Of a stretch of 64,000 bases of DNA, positions 28,501-36,452 are shown in pieces. The DNA lies in NCBI RefSeq assembly GCF_024346675.1, contig NZ_AP024850.1, positions 2,542,001-2,606,000 on the forward strand, read 5' to 3'. The notes under the pieces were generated by a model. That model was not told where the DNA came from, did no database searches, and worked only from the letters and a program-made list of their open reading frames with translations. A program made the position numbers and the translations under genes. The stretch's first letter is position 1. Every line of letters begins with the position of its first letter. This stretch comes from Photobacterium sanguinicancri. GTDB lineage: Bacteria; Pseudomonadota; Gammaproteobacteria; Enterobacterales; Vibrionaceae.

Positions 28501-29090
28501 GCCTCGACCATGTGCTGTCTGGCAGCGATAACGTTAATGTCTTAGTGATGGATACCCAGGGTTACTCCAACACAGGCGGCCAGCAATCAAAAGCAACCCC
28601 AACAGGCGCCGTAGCAAAGTTTGCCACTCAAGGTAAAGCGAGCAACGGTAAAGATCTAGCCGTTAATATCATGATGCACGGCAATGTCTATGTCGCCAAA
28701 ATCGCCCTTGGTGCCAATATGAATCATGCCGTTAAAGCCCTACAGGAAGCCGAAGCTTACCCTGGTCCTTCACTGGTTATAGCCTACTCACCGTGTATTA
28801 CCCATGGTTTTGATATGGCTGAAGGTGTCGAACATCAGCAACTATTGGTTGAAACCGGCCTATGGCCACTATTCCGCTTTGATCCTCGCCGTACCGAGAA
28901 AGGCCGCGCCGCACTGCAACTGGACTCGAAGCCACCGAAAAAAGACGTCGAAGAGCTTATTAGCAAAGAAGCACGCTTTACACAGGTTCAGCGTAAAGAC
29001 CCAGAGCGCTATGCAGCAAACCTTGAACGTTTACGTCAACAAGTTAGCCATAAGCATCAACTCTTAAACCAATTATTAGAGTGGAAATAA
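25548..29090 (+). CDS. nifJ: Pyruvate:ferredoxin/flavodoxin oxidoreductase
   Basis: The 1180-residue single-chain enzyme oxidises pyruvate and CoA to acetyl-CoA and CO2 and passes electrons to flavodoxin or ferredoxin. Domains in order: N-terminal pyruvate-binding domain (YPITPSSPMSE), a domain II with DRTKEPGAMGEPLY, and the gamma-type domain near 430-600. Next is a two-cluster ferredoxin domain (LCTQCNICTLVCP near 697; DCTGCNLCTMACP near 752). The TPP-binding domain (GACSGCGETSYIKLL near 825; GGDGWAYDIDFGG) is at the end. ATG at 25548 has GGAG upstream and starts the conserved KTLDGNEAAA region. The flavodoxin gene 82 bases downstream is the probable acceptor. No nitrogen-fixation genes are visible. 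Confidence 0.96.
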   Translation: MSEQKNIYKTLDGNEAAASIAYRCNEVIGIYPITPSSPMSEACETWESQSKKNLWGQVPRVIEMQSEGGAAGAVHGALMAGSLATTFTSSQGLLLKIPNMYKIAGELTPFVMHVAARTLATHALSIFGDHSDVMAVRQTGFAMLAANSVQQAHDFSLIAQASTLDSRIPFVHFFDGFRTSHEINKIAMIHDDTITDMIDQNTVDAFHQRGLTPDAPSIRGTAQNPDTFFQSREAANSFYTACPDTVADNMAKFAKLTGREYKLFDYYGHPEATNIIIVMGSATSTVQQAVDHQLQAGQKVGVLNVHLYRPFSLKHFLQVLPASVKNIAVLDRTKEPGAMGEPLYLDVVASLTQAVAAQTLSQLPRIMGGRYGLSSKEFNPSHANAIFTAMAEDRLHHNFTVGITDDITHLSLPVKTQIDAEPSSRLRALFYGLGADGTVSANKNTIKIIGENTDLHAQGYFVYDSKKSGGTTVSHLRIDQHPVEAPYLIEQAEFIACHQFQFINKLEMVERAAPQATLLLNSPHSAENVWQYLPREVQQQIIDKQLSMYVIDAVSLARELGLKNRINTIMQAGFFALSEMMPTEQALEKLNQAIEQSYSKRGPAIVEANQKAVAATVARIEQVTIPSTVTSTFSRPAVVSERAPDLVKHVSAMMMADKGDLLPVSAFPVDGTWPTATSQWEKRNIAQEIPVWEEDLCTQCNICTLVCPHAAIRAKAVNADDLADAPEGFKVTEYKQRDFKGQQYTLQVSPQDCTGCNLCTMACPASDKDDPSRKAINLQPKVEHIESQSENYQYFTELPELARIDIKRIDARSSQLLQPLFEFSGACSGCGETSYIKLLTQLFGDRMLIANATGCSSIYGGNLPTTPYAVDKNGRGPAWANSLFEDNAEFGLGMRLALNSKRDRVLHLLEQVADVIPTELREQLINDAFDSSEAAVCRQRDNVNKLRAQLDFSHQALINSADDLVAKSNWIVGGDGWAYDIDFGGLDHVLSGSDNVNVLVMDTQGYSNTGGQQSKATPTGAVAKFATQGKASNGKDLAVNIMMHGNVYVAKIALGANMNHAVKALQEAEAYPGPSLVIAYSPCITHGFDMAEGVEHQQLLVETGLWPLFRFDPRRTEKGRAALQLDSKPPKKDVEELISKEARFTQVQRKDPERYAANLERLRQQVSHKHQLLNQLLEWK

Positions 29091-29172
29091 ACGCGTAACT
29101 GACGCCACTCACGCTTTACATTTTTATCACTAAATTACAGAGAAGCTGCCTACGGGCAGCAAAGGAGACACC

Positions 29173-29679
29173 ATGACAGCTCAACTTAATACTGCTATTT
29201 TCTTTGGTAGTGACACAGGAAATACCGAAGCCGCAGCACAAAAAATCGCAGAAAAGCTCAACCTTGAAGCCCAAGACATTGCTGGGTGTACTAGCGAGAT
29301 CTTTGATGACTATGAACTACTTATCTTAGGTACGCCGACTGCAAACTATGGCGAGATGCAACCTGACTGGGACTACTTCGTACCAGAGCTAGAAGATGCT
29401 GATTTAAGTGGCAAAAAAGTAGCGCTATTTGGTCTTGGCGATCAAATTGATTACCCAGACAGCTTCTTGGATGCAATGGGAGACTTAGCAGATTTAGTGG
29501 TTGAGGCAGGCGGTGAGTTAGTAGGCGCTTGGTCAACTGAAGGGTATGATTTTAATGATTCTCGCGCAGAAAAAGAGAGTGGTAAATTTGTAGGCTTGGC
29601 ACTTGATGAAGACCGTCAACCTGAATTAACCGATGATCGTATTGCCACTTGGTTAACAACATTAGGTTTCAACCTGTAG
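29173..29679 (+). CDS. Flavodoxin, long-chain
   Basis: The 168-residue FMN protein carries low-potential electrons. The phosphate-binding loop GSDTGNTE (13-20), the isoalloxazine-flanking TPTANYGEMQPDWD and the second FMN loop FGLGDQIDYPDSF are intact. The long-chain insert and the LALDEDRQPELT tail are present. It resembles both FldA and NifF, so I do not assign a symbol. It starts behind AAAGGAGACACC, an excellent ribosome-binding site, shortly after nifJ. It probably accepts electrons from pyruvate oxidation and could donate them to Hcp. Confidence 0.93.
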   Translation: MTAQLNTAIFFGSDTGNTEAAAQKIAEKLNLEAQDIAGCTSEIFDDYELLILGTPTANYGEMQPDWDYFVPELEDADLSGKKVALFGLGDQIDYPDSFLDAMGDLADLVVEAGGELVGAWSTEGYDFNDSRAEKESGKFVGLALDEDRQPELTDDRIATWLTTLGFNL

Positions 29680-29715
29680 TTATACCCAAAAGGCCGGTTA
29701 AAAATAAAAACAAAG

Positions 29716-29739
29716 AAGGCTGCCGTGGCAGCCTTTTTT
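29716..29739 (+). terminator. Intrinsic terminator after flavodoxin gene
   Basis: AAGGCTGCC (29716-29724) pairs with GGCAGCCTT (29727-29735), followed by T residues to 29739. It closes the hcp-nifJ-flavodoxin cluster. Confidence 0.85.
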
Positions 29740-29800
29740 ACTTGAGAGCTAAATTGCTAATGAAACGACATTAGATCGAGTGTCTCAGATAGATGAATAA

Positions 29801-30169
29801 TTACCCTTTATGACTCGCCCCTGCCGCCTGCTCTGTATGGCGATGTCCCGCACGTAAACTATCCATTTTGAAATGAAAAGCTTTCATCGGGTGCCGCCAA
29901 AAAAAACGAGGCAACGACCAGCGTAAAACATGCGTCAAATGAAGGCGTTTCGCTGGTGGGTAGCAAGAGGCAGAACAACATTGGCATGTCGGCTTTTCAT
30001 TACCTAATCGACAGCTTGTCATTCTACTTTCAACGTAAGCGATAAGGCCTTCGCATTCAGGGCACATAATTGCCCCACGATGCAGCGTTTTACAATACAG
30101 GCGAATCATCGCCTTCACTGTGTCCAGTTCACGCTGCGAACGAACTGAATGTTGGTTTTGAACTATCAT
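29801..30169 (-). CDS. ygbA: YgbA family protein (nitric-oxide-responsive, cysteine-rich)
   Basis: The 122-residue cytoplasmic protein has the YgbA family pattern: MIRLYC at the start, then MCPECEGLIAYVESRM, CRLGNEKPTCQCCSASCYPP and a VLRWSLPRFFWRHP tail. The many cysteines suggest a metal or Fe-S site. E. coli ygbA is a known NsrR target induced by nitric oxide, with no firm biochemical role. I chose ATG at 30169; the longer frame would need a TTG lying inside the FNR box. The -10 element predicted from that box puts the transcript start only a few bases before the ATG, so the message may be nearly leaderless. No Shine-Dalgarno is visible, which agrees. Confidence 0.82.
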   Translation of the reverse strand: MIVQNQHSVRSQRELDTVKAMIRLYCKTLHRGAIMCPECEGLIAYVESRMTSCRLGNEKPTCQCCSASCYPPAKRLHLTHVLRWSLPRFFWRHPMKAFHFKMDSLRAGHRHTEQAAGASHKG

Positions 30170-30206
30170 AGTGCGGCTTATTATCCACCGCGCGTACAAA
30201 GAAGAT

Positions 30207-30220
30207 TTGATAAGGATCAA
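30207..30220 (-). promoter_or_regulatory. Perfect FNR box upstream of ygbA
   Basis: Read on the minus strand, TTGATCCTTATCAA fits TTGAT-N4-ATCAA with no mismatch. Twenty-one bases further down is GATAAT, exactly where the -10 of a class II FNR promoter should be. The box overlaps the stop codon of the upstream hybrid kinase gene. Confidence 0.78.
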
Positions 30221-32778
30221 CTTTGCATTGTGATCGCACTATTATCCTCTATAGCCTGTATAGTCACAGTATAAAGGTCTGATTCTGAGATAGGCTTACC
30301 TATATGACCTTGCATTCCTGCTTCTCGACACAGTGCGACATCCGCCGCCATAACATTGGCTGTCATCGCAATTATTGCCGTATCGACATTAATTCCATCC
30401 ATTTCACGAATAGCTTTAGTTGCACCGACGCCGTCTAGACGTGGCATTTGCATATCCATATAAATAACATCAAACAACTCGCGCTGTGCTTTTTCTACCG
30501 CCTCAACACCATCGCATGCCGTATCAATAGAAAAACCTAGACGGCTCAATAACTGGCTGGCAATAAGACGGTTCACGTTATTATCTTCAACCAGTAAACA
30601 ACGTTGTCCTATAAAAGGAGGCTCACAGGAAGCGCTTTCCGCGGCCATTAAGTGTGAAACTGATGGATTCTCGCGGCTTTTAGCCATAGAGAATGGTAGC
30701 GTTACAACAAACTCAGAACCCAATCCCTCTTTGCTAATAACATGAATCCCCCCATCCATAAGTTCAATCAACTGACGAGTGATCGTTAACCCCAACCCCG
30801 AGCCACCGAAACGCCGCGTTGTCGTTTCATCCGCTTGCGAAAACTTATCAAAAATATGCTCAATTTTTTCATTCGGTATGCCAATACCACTATCTGATAC
30901 CTTTATTTCAACCACGACGGTATGTTTATCGCGTTGGACTAAGGCCACATCCAAGTGAATAAAGCCTTGTTCTGTGAACTTATTGGCGTTACCTAGCAGG
31001 TTAATAAGAATTTGCTGAATACGAGTAGGATCCCCTAATAATGTCAGAGGAATAGCATCATCATAATGCAGTCGATAATCAACTAAAGCTGGGTTTTCAA
31101 TCGTTGGACGAAGTAATGCATGAGCGTATTTGGCTATTTCGTGCAGATTGAATGGCACAGACTCAAGTTCAACTTTACTCGATTCTATTTTGCTAAAGTC
31201 CAAAATATCATTAATTAGTGTCATCAAACTTTTCGCTGAATGACTGATAATCGACACATATTCTCGCTGTTGTCTCGATAAGGATTCACTTTGCATTAAA
31301 CCTGCAGCACCAATAATACCATTCATTGGGGTGCGAATTTCATGGCTCATGTTGGCTAAAAATTGCTGCTTCGCTTCAGCCGCTTTTAGCGCTTGCTGCT
31401 TGGCAGTAATCAAACTTTTACTACGCTGATTAAAACGATAAACCAAGGCGCCTAATTCATCACGGTGATAAACAGGTAAAGGGGTAAATTCCTCATCATT
31501 TCTTTGTTCGGCTAATGCTTCACGAACTGACTTTAATGGTTTAAAAATTCGTCGGTAAAAAAAGATAAAGGTGACGGCAATGAATACCACAACAACAGGC
31601 AACATAAACAAGAGTAGCTGCCTTTCTAGTTGAATAGCTTGGGCGTACATATCATGTTGAGGAACACCTTGAATTAACATCCATTGCATTCGAGGAATAC
31701 GAATCGCGGAAATAAATGCCGCTTGGTTCAAGATAGGATCGGTATCCACATTCAAGCTAAACAAGGGCTGAGATCGGCTCATATTTTCATCGGGGTACAG
31801 CAACTCGGTCGCAACTGAAATTGCATAGCTAATTGAGATACTCAGTGAGTGTTCAACTATTTTTTTTGCCAGGAGATCTACTTTTTTGTCGGTTTGATAT
31901 TGGTGACGTCGTTTCGCCATGATGTCATTAATCGCGACAGCAATTGGCGTGAAACTCGGTTCATTTTCAGAATATTCATGGCTTAAAATATAGCTTGGGG
32001 CCTCAGTGGCTGTATCCATCACTCTGTCAGGTTCCGGATAGGCTAAAAAACGTCCCGAGCGATCCAACAAAGAAAAATAAACACCTTGCTGCTGACCTTG
32101 TTCAACCAAGTAGGTATTAAGCGCTTTAACACGGATATCTAATGTGACAACACCAGCAAACTCCCCTTTAGAGAAATAAGGCACGGTACAAGTTACCATA
32201 GGCTCTGCTGTATAAGGGTCGGTATAAGATTGCGACCAGTACGCATCACCCGCGGTTAACCAACGTGCAGGGGCAAACCACTCTGCAGCATAATAGGGCG
32301 CCGATAAATGGTTATTATAGCTATCAATTCGCTCAACCGACCCCGTGCTGTTTTTGGTATAAAACAGACTATTCAGTAGCTTTCTATCACCATCATAAGC
32401 ATCAGGCCAAATCCCACCGCCCGCTATAAACTTACCGATAGCTGGGCTCGTCAGTAGATTTTGGAAGAAGCTATCGAGTACGTCAGGGGATTCAATGGTT
32501 TCGACGGCATTTGATAAACTCAGTGCAGCAATCTCAATTTTAGCGCCAAGTTGAACAATAGACTGACCGACGGCTTCCGATTCCGCAGCGACCCTCTGCT
32601 CAGCTGATTGAATAGAAAGCCGAAAACCGACCGTTTCCATCACGTACACAATGCTCAACACAACCATTAGCAAAAGAGCCACTAACAACGTAAGGCCCTT
32701 AAAACTTATAGACTGATACCAAGCAATCACTTTCGGCTTCATTGGTGCAAACACACTCTTACGCAACTCCCTCGTCAT
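30217..32778 (-). CDS. Hybrid sensor histidine kinase (Cache, HAMP, HisKA, HATPase, receiver)
   Basis: The 853-residue inner-membrane kinase has a membrane segment near residues 27-47 and a large periplasmic double-Cache-like region (GGIWPDAYDGDRK, YWSQSYTDPYT). A second segment lies near 392-412, then HAMP. HisKA with H479 (MSHEIRTPMNG), HATPase (NKFTEQG, DSGIGIP, FGGSGLGL) and a receiver with D775 (MDMQMPRLDG) follow. There is no HPt domain; the adjacent upstream gene encodes two, and the two frames overlap by 20 bases. The chosen start at 32778 has only a weak site; ATG at 32742 is an alternative. The signal is not predictable from sequence. Confidence 0.88.
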   Translation of the reverse strand: MTRELRKSVFAPMKPKVIAWYQSISFKGLTLLVALLLMVVLSIVYVMETVGFRLSIQSAEQRVAAESEAVGQSIVQLGAKIEIAALSLSNAVETIESPDVLDSFFQNLLTSPAIGKFIAGGGIWPDAYDGDRKLLNSLFYTKNSTGSVERIDSYNNHLSAPYYAAEWFAPARWLTAGDAYWSQSYTDPYTAEPMVTCTVPYFSKGEFAGVVTLDIRVKALNTYLVEQGQQQGVYFSLLDRSGRFLAYPEPDRVMDTATEAPSYILSHEYSENEPSFTPIAVAINDIMAKRRHQYQTDKKVDLLAKKIVEHSLSISISYAISVATELLYPDENMSRSQPLFSLNVDTDPILNQAAFISAIRIPRMQWMLIQGVPQHDMYAQAIQLERQLLLFMLPVVVVFIAVTFIFFYRRIFKPLKSVREALAEQRNDEEFTPLPVYHRDELGALVYRFNQRSKSLITAKQQALKAAEAKQQFLANMSHEIRTPMNGIIGAAGLMQSESLSRQQREYVSIISHSAKSLMTLINDILDFSKIESSKVELESVPFNLHEIAKYAHALLRPTIENPALVDYRLHYDDAIPLTLLGDPTRIQQILINLLGNANKFTEQGFIHLDVALVQRDKHTVVVEIKVSDSGIGIPNEKIEHIFDKFSQADETTTRRFGGSGLGLTITRQLIELMDGGIHVISKEGLGSEFVVTLPFSMAKSRENPSVSHLMAAESASCEPPFIGQRCLLVEDNNVNRLIASQLLSRLGFSIDTACDGVEAVEKAQRELFDVIYMDMQMPRLDGVGATKAIREMDGINVDTAIIAMTANVMAADVALCREAGMQGHIGKPISESDLYTVTIQAIEDNSAITMQS

Positions 32779-34843
32779 AAACCGCTAAGTTCTCTGCCTC
32801 TAAATAGTAAGTCGCAGCAGAAATAGTATCTGTTAGCAGTAAATCAAACGCTCGGTAATCAGCATCGCTAACAGGTTGTCCTTGCTTAAACCTCGTCTCA
32901 ATGTCACCCGCTAGCACTCTTAATGGATGAGCACCTAAACTTGAAGAGACCCCCTTGATGCTATGAACGATTCGAATCGCATCTTCTGATATTTCAGTGC
33001 TATTGTGGACTTGCTGTAATAGTTTTTTTCCATCATTTACGTGCTCATCAATAAAGATTTCCAGCAGCATTTTTACTGAGTCAGCATCGTCATCCATAGT
33101 GGTCATCATGTACTTAATATCTATCAGTGAACTCCTCTTAGCATCTGGTTCCTGACGGCCTTCGGCAGCTGTGTCACAATCTCTAGGAGTAAGTTCTTGC
33201 TGTATCGTGACCTTATTTTCAGAGAGCCCTGCAGCTCCATTATCCGCGACTTGATCATTCATCAAGGTATTTTCTGAACAAGCCACATCAAATTCAACGC
33301 TGCCCTCTTCTGGCTTAGACTTCTCGTTTTCAGGCTCAAACTTTTTTACTGCAACCGTGACACCTTGCGTTTCTAGATAAACCTGTACTGTTTTCACCAC
33401 ACCCTTAAGGATAGTGTCTAATTCAGCACTGTCACTCTCAACAATCATATCTTCTTTTTTAATTGCTAACTCCAAGCGTTCAGCGATATTTTTCAAAGCA
33501 TTAGAACCGATACTGCCAGCTACACCTTTTAAACTATGAACAATACGTGCAGCATCATCAATACGGCCATCCTCAAGCGCTAATCTAAAGTAGATACCAT
33601 CACTACCGTGCTCTTGAACAAAAATTTCTAGTAGCATGATGACCGAATCGAGATCTTCATCCATGCAATGCAGTATATGGCGAAGGTCAAATAACTCTAT
33701 CGATGAAAGCGCAGGAGATGCCGATATTGACTTCTCTGTATTAGAAGACGCATCCAACTCAATATGCCCAGCTTGAGTCTCTGTATCGTCAATACTCTGG
33801 TGTGCTGGCGTACTCAACTCTGGTTCATTTTGTCGGATGAGGGGCTTACTAGAATCAGATTGTGCAGGTGAAACTTGCCCCGTATCTGTTGGTGTGCTTG
33901 CTGTCGTCTTACCCGACACAATATTATCAGGCTGGTGTTGAGTATTGCTGCCCTGCACTTCTTTTTTCCGAGCTGACTCAGCCTTCACAGCTAGCGCTTT
34001 GTTTGGCAATAGTTTAAAAAGCAGATTAAGCCATGTACTTATCGCGACGATAATAACGAGCACCACCATAAGAAATAACTGGCCGAACTCATACTGACTA
34101 CGTATTTCTTTTGTCTTATGCAGCACACTATTATATGTGTCATCAAAAGGGGTTAGATGAATATTTTGAACCGCCTGTAAATACTGCACATAGCGCGAAA
34201 GCATAGGTAGAATAGACTTTATGACGAACTTAGCTTGGACTTGTAACTCTGGGCTCAGCTGCTGTTGCTGTGTATCAATAGACAGTAATGAACGATTCAA
34301 CTCTTCTAAAACCGCGTCATTATTTGTTTGCTCTTGGCTTAATAAGCTCAACAAATCCAACGTCAGTTGATGATATAGCGATTCAAGTTCTGGACTCTGG
34401 TTTGCTTTTTGTGCGTCAATCAAAGTTAAAGCTATATTGCTAAAAGCGTCATGACTCATCAAAGCAATATCAAGCTGCTCTGCATACTGACTACCTTGTA
34501 GCGTTAGCTTATTTAATTCAGTTTTCAGTTCCCCTCCAGCTTGATGGTTGCTTAGTTGCAGCAGCCGCTGACGGAAAACTATCGATATTTTGCTTGGGTT
34601 ATCAATGGATTCAAACCGATTCACAACAGCTTGCTTATGTAGACTAAGTGCTTCGGCTTGCAGTTGCTCAACGTCAGTTTCAATACTCGTTAATCGGCTC
34701 GACTGTCCGTATAAATAGGCAAACGCCACACCTATCAACAAACTCAGCACAAAAAGAGCACGAGATACCCAAACAGCTTTTGTAGACTGTTGTTGTACTG
34801 TCGTTACACTGGGTGGGAAGGCAATCTTATTGTCATCATCCAT
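32759..34843 (-). CDS. Membrane-anchored protein with two HPt domains
   Basis: The 694-residue protein has a membrane segment at about 24-46, a helical periplasmic region rich in Gln and Leu, and a second segment near 253-278. A low-complexity linker (Ser/Thr/Gln/Glu) follows, then two histidine phosphotransfer domains with H436 (RIVHSLKGVAGSIG) and H627 (RIVHSIKGVSSSLG). The two HPt units resemble each other (DEDLDSVIMLLEIF versus DDDADSVKMLLEIF), which points to internal duplication. There is no kinase or receiver domain. Its end overlaps the hybrid kinase start by 20 bases, so it is very probably the phosphotransfer partner of that kinase. The final response regulator is not nearby. Confidence 0.85.
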   Translation of the reverse strand: MDDDNKIAFPPSVTTVQQQSTKAVWVSRALFVLSLLIGVAFAYLYGQSSRLTSIETDVEQLQAEALSLHKQAVVNRFESIDNPSKISIVFRQRLLQLSNHQAGGELKTELNKLTLQGSQYAEQLDIALMSHDAFSNIALTLIDAQKANQSPELESLYHQLTLDLLSLLSQEQTNNDAVLEELNRSLLSIDTQQQQLSPELQVQAKFVIKSILPMLSRYVQYLQAVQNIHLTPFDDTYNSVLHKTKEIRSQYEFGQLFLMVVLVIIVAISTWLNLLFKLLPNKALAVKAESARKKEVQGSNTQHQPDNIVSGKTTASTPTDTGQVSPAQSDSSKPLIRQNEPELSTPAHQSIDDTETQAGHIELDASSNTEKSISASPALSSIELFDLRHILHCMDEDLDSVIMLLEIFVQEHGSDGIYFRLALEDGRIDDAARIVHSLKGVAGSIGSNALKNIAERLELAIKKEDMIVESDSAELDTILKGVVKTVQVYLETQGVTVAVKKFEPENEKSKPEEGSVEFDVACSENTLMNDQVADNGAAGLSENKVTIQQELTPRDCDTAAEGRQEPDAKRSSLIDIKYMMTTMDDDADSVKMLLEIFIDEHVNDGKKLLQQVHNSTEISEDAIRIVHSIKGVSSSLGAHPLRVLAGDIETRFKQGQPVSDADYRAFDLLLTDTISAATYYLEAENLAVYDEGVA

Positions 34844-35105
34844 GTCTGCTCCTGAAGGCGCAAGTAGTTAATATTGCAAGCATAATATTAGACAATGATG
34901 CCTAGTTAAGCCAACAAACTTCCATGTAATACTTATTCTCGCCTATCAGCATTTATGCCCACAAGATCACGAAAAACGTGACGAATTGACAAAACGATCA
35001 TGCAATAACGAGCGGCAATGGCTTACACAACTGTAAGCCAAGCGCAAAGGCTATCAAGCGACAAAGAGAACTCCTCCCTATCGCTTTACAGTAGTAACGA
35101 ATAGC

Positions 35106-36119
35106 TTAACTATCAGAATTCAAGCGACGCTGTAGCTGATCTTTTAAGTTAGGCGGTGTACCTTTAATCGTTAACGTATCTGTTTCTGCATCATAAAAAA
35201 CACGCTCACCCAGCAACATACTGTCAAAGTTAATAGACATACCACCACCTGAACCAACAAACTTAGTTAACTTGCGCATAGCAGTGCGATCAGCTGGGAA
35301 GCTTTCTTCAAGTTCATAGCCTTGCTGCGACGTAAACTGGTAAAAATCAGTACCATCTTCTGATGGTGGTAGCTCACCAGCAAGTTCTTTAACCGTCACT
35401 TCATCACCAGCTTGTAGCTGTTCGTTACAGTAATCGTACACTTGCTTGCGGTACTGTTGCTTTTCTTCTTTATCTAGACGCGAATCAGCGCAGAAATCTT
35501 CCACAGCTTGCATTAGCACTTGGTTTTGAACTTTAACGTCCAAACCCACTTCTGCTTGTAGGAAATCTAAGAAGAAATCTGCAATCTTACGGCCCACTCG
35601 CCCTTTAATAAATGTCAGGTAACGCTTAGATTCCGCATCAGTTTCCCACGCCGAAAGATCGATACGCGCAACAATGTCCATCTTAGCGACATCTAAATAG
35701 TCCGTCGCACTGATATCTAATTGTTCTGTTACTTTCATACTATGGCAGGTCGGCATTAAACCGATAAATAAATAGTCTGTCGCCAGCGATTGATACTCAG
35801 CCATCACCAGTGTGCCAGATTCAGCAAAGGGATATTTTGCCAATTCAGCTTGTAAGCGCTTGGCAGATTGGTCAGAAAATGACAGAAAATCGAGTTCTTT
35901 AGTGCGACACTGCTTCAACCAATAGCTAAATTCACTCTCTTCTGAGAAGTGGGCAAAACCTTTTGCACCTTTACTGCTGTATACTCGATGGAGCTCTGCA
36001 ACAAGGTTTTCAGTCGACTCACTGTGATCAAGTGTTTGTTTTCTAAGATGAACTTCAAATTCATCTTTATCATTCTTAGCAAGTTGGTGCAGAATAACGT
36101 TCGAAAGGATTAAACTCAT
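35106..36119 (-). CDS. yejK: Nucleoid-associated protein YejK (NdpA)
   Basis: The 337-residue protein is associated with the nucleoid in E. coli; its exact task is unknown. It matches the family from the start (MSLILSNVILHQL) through KMDIVARIDLSAW, YLTFIKGRVGRKIADFF and the C-terminal IKGTPPNLKDQL. The length is normal. It is divergent from yejL, the same yejK-yejL-yejM arrangement as in E. coli and vibrios. A 9-bp hairpin (35019-35040) lies downstream without a T-run. Confidence 0.94.
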   Translation of the reverse strand: MSLILSNVILHQLAKNDKDEFEVHLRKQTLDHSESTENLVAELHRVYSSKGAKGFAHFSEESEFSYWLKQCRTKELDFLSFSDQSAKRLQAELAKYPFAESGTLVMAEYQSLATDYLFIGLMPTCHSMKVTEQLDISATDYLDVAKMDIVARIDLSAWETDAESKRYLTFIKGRVGRKIADFFLDFLQAEVGLDVKVQNQVLMQAVEDFCADSRLDKEEKQQYRKQVYDYCNEQLQAGDEVTVKELAGELPPSEDGTDFYQFTSQQGYELEESFPADRTAMRKLTKFVGSGGGMSINFDSMLLGERVFYDAETDTLTIKGTPPNLKDQLQRRLNSDS

Positions 36120-36195
36120 AATTGAAAAGTTTTTCAGTTAACCAAAAGTGTAGGTTATTATAAGCTGCTTTAGTAAACTTTAAACAAGACTTCCT

Positions 36196-36411
36196 ATGCC
36201 TATTACTTCAAAATACAGCAACGACAAAGTTGAACAAATCATCAGTGATCTGTTTGACGTACTAGAAAAACACGATGCATCAGCAGAACTTGCGCTGATG
36301 GTTGTGGGCAACATTGCTACCAACATCATCAATGCTGATCTACCAGCGGGCCAACGTAAAGCGATTGCTGAGAAATTTGCCCAAGCACTGCAGACCACAA
36401 TCAAAGACTAA
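36196..36411 (+). CDS. yejL: YejL family protein (DUF1414)
   Basis: The 71-residue small helical protein is conserved in gammaproteobacteria between yejK and yejM. The family tract MVVGNIATNIINADLPAGQR is complete. Function is unknown. The start ATG lies 76 bases from the divergent yejK start, with a poor Shine-Dalgarno. The yejM ATG follows 41 bases after its stop, so the two are probably one transcript. Confidence 0.93.
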   Translation: MPITSKYSNDKVEQIISDLFDVLEKHDASAELALMVVGNIATNIINADLPAGQRKAIAEKFAQALQTTIKD

Positions 36412-36452
36412 CAGAGACACTTTGCCCGAGAGACAGAGAAGAATAAACAGAT

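Noticed and set aside
25548..29679. Nitrogen fixation island suggested by nifJ and flavodoxin
   Set aside because: No nifHDK or accessory nif genes are present, and the neighbours are NO and anaerobic metabolism genes, so nifJ here is most simply a fermentative pyruvate oxidoreductase.
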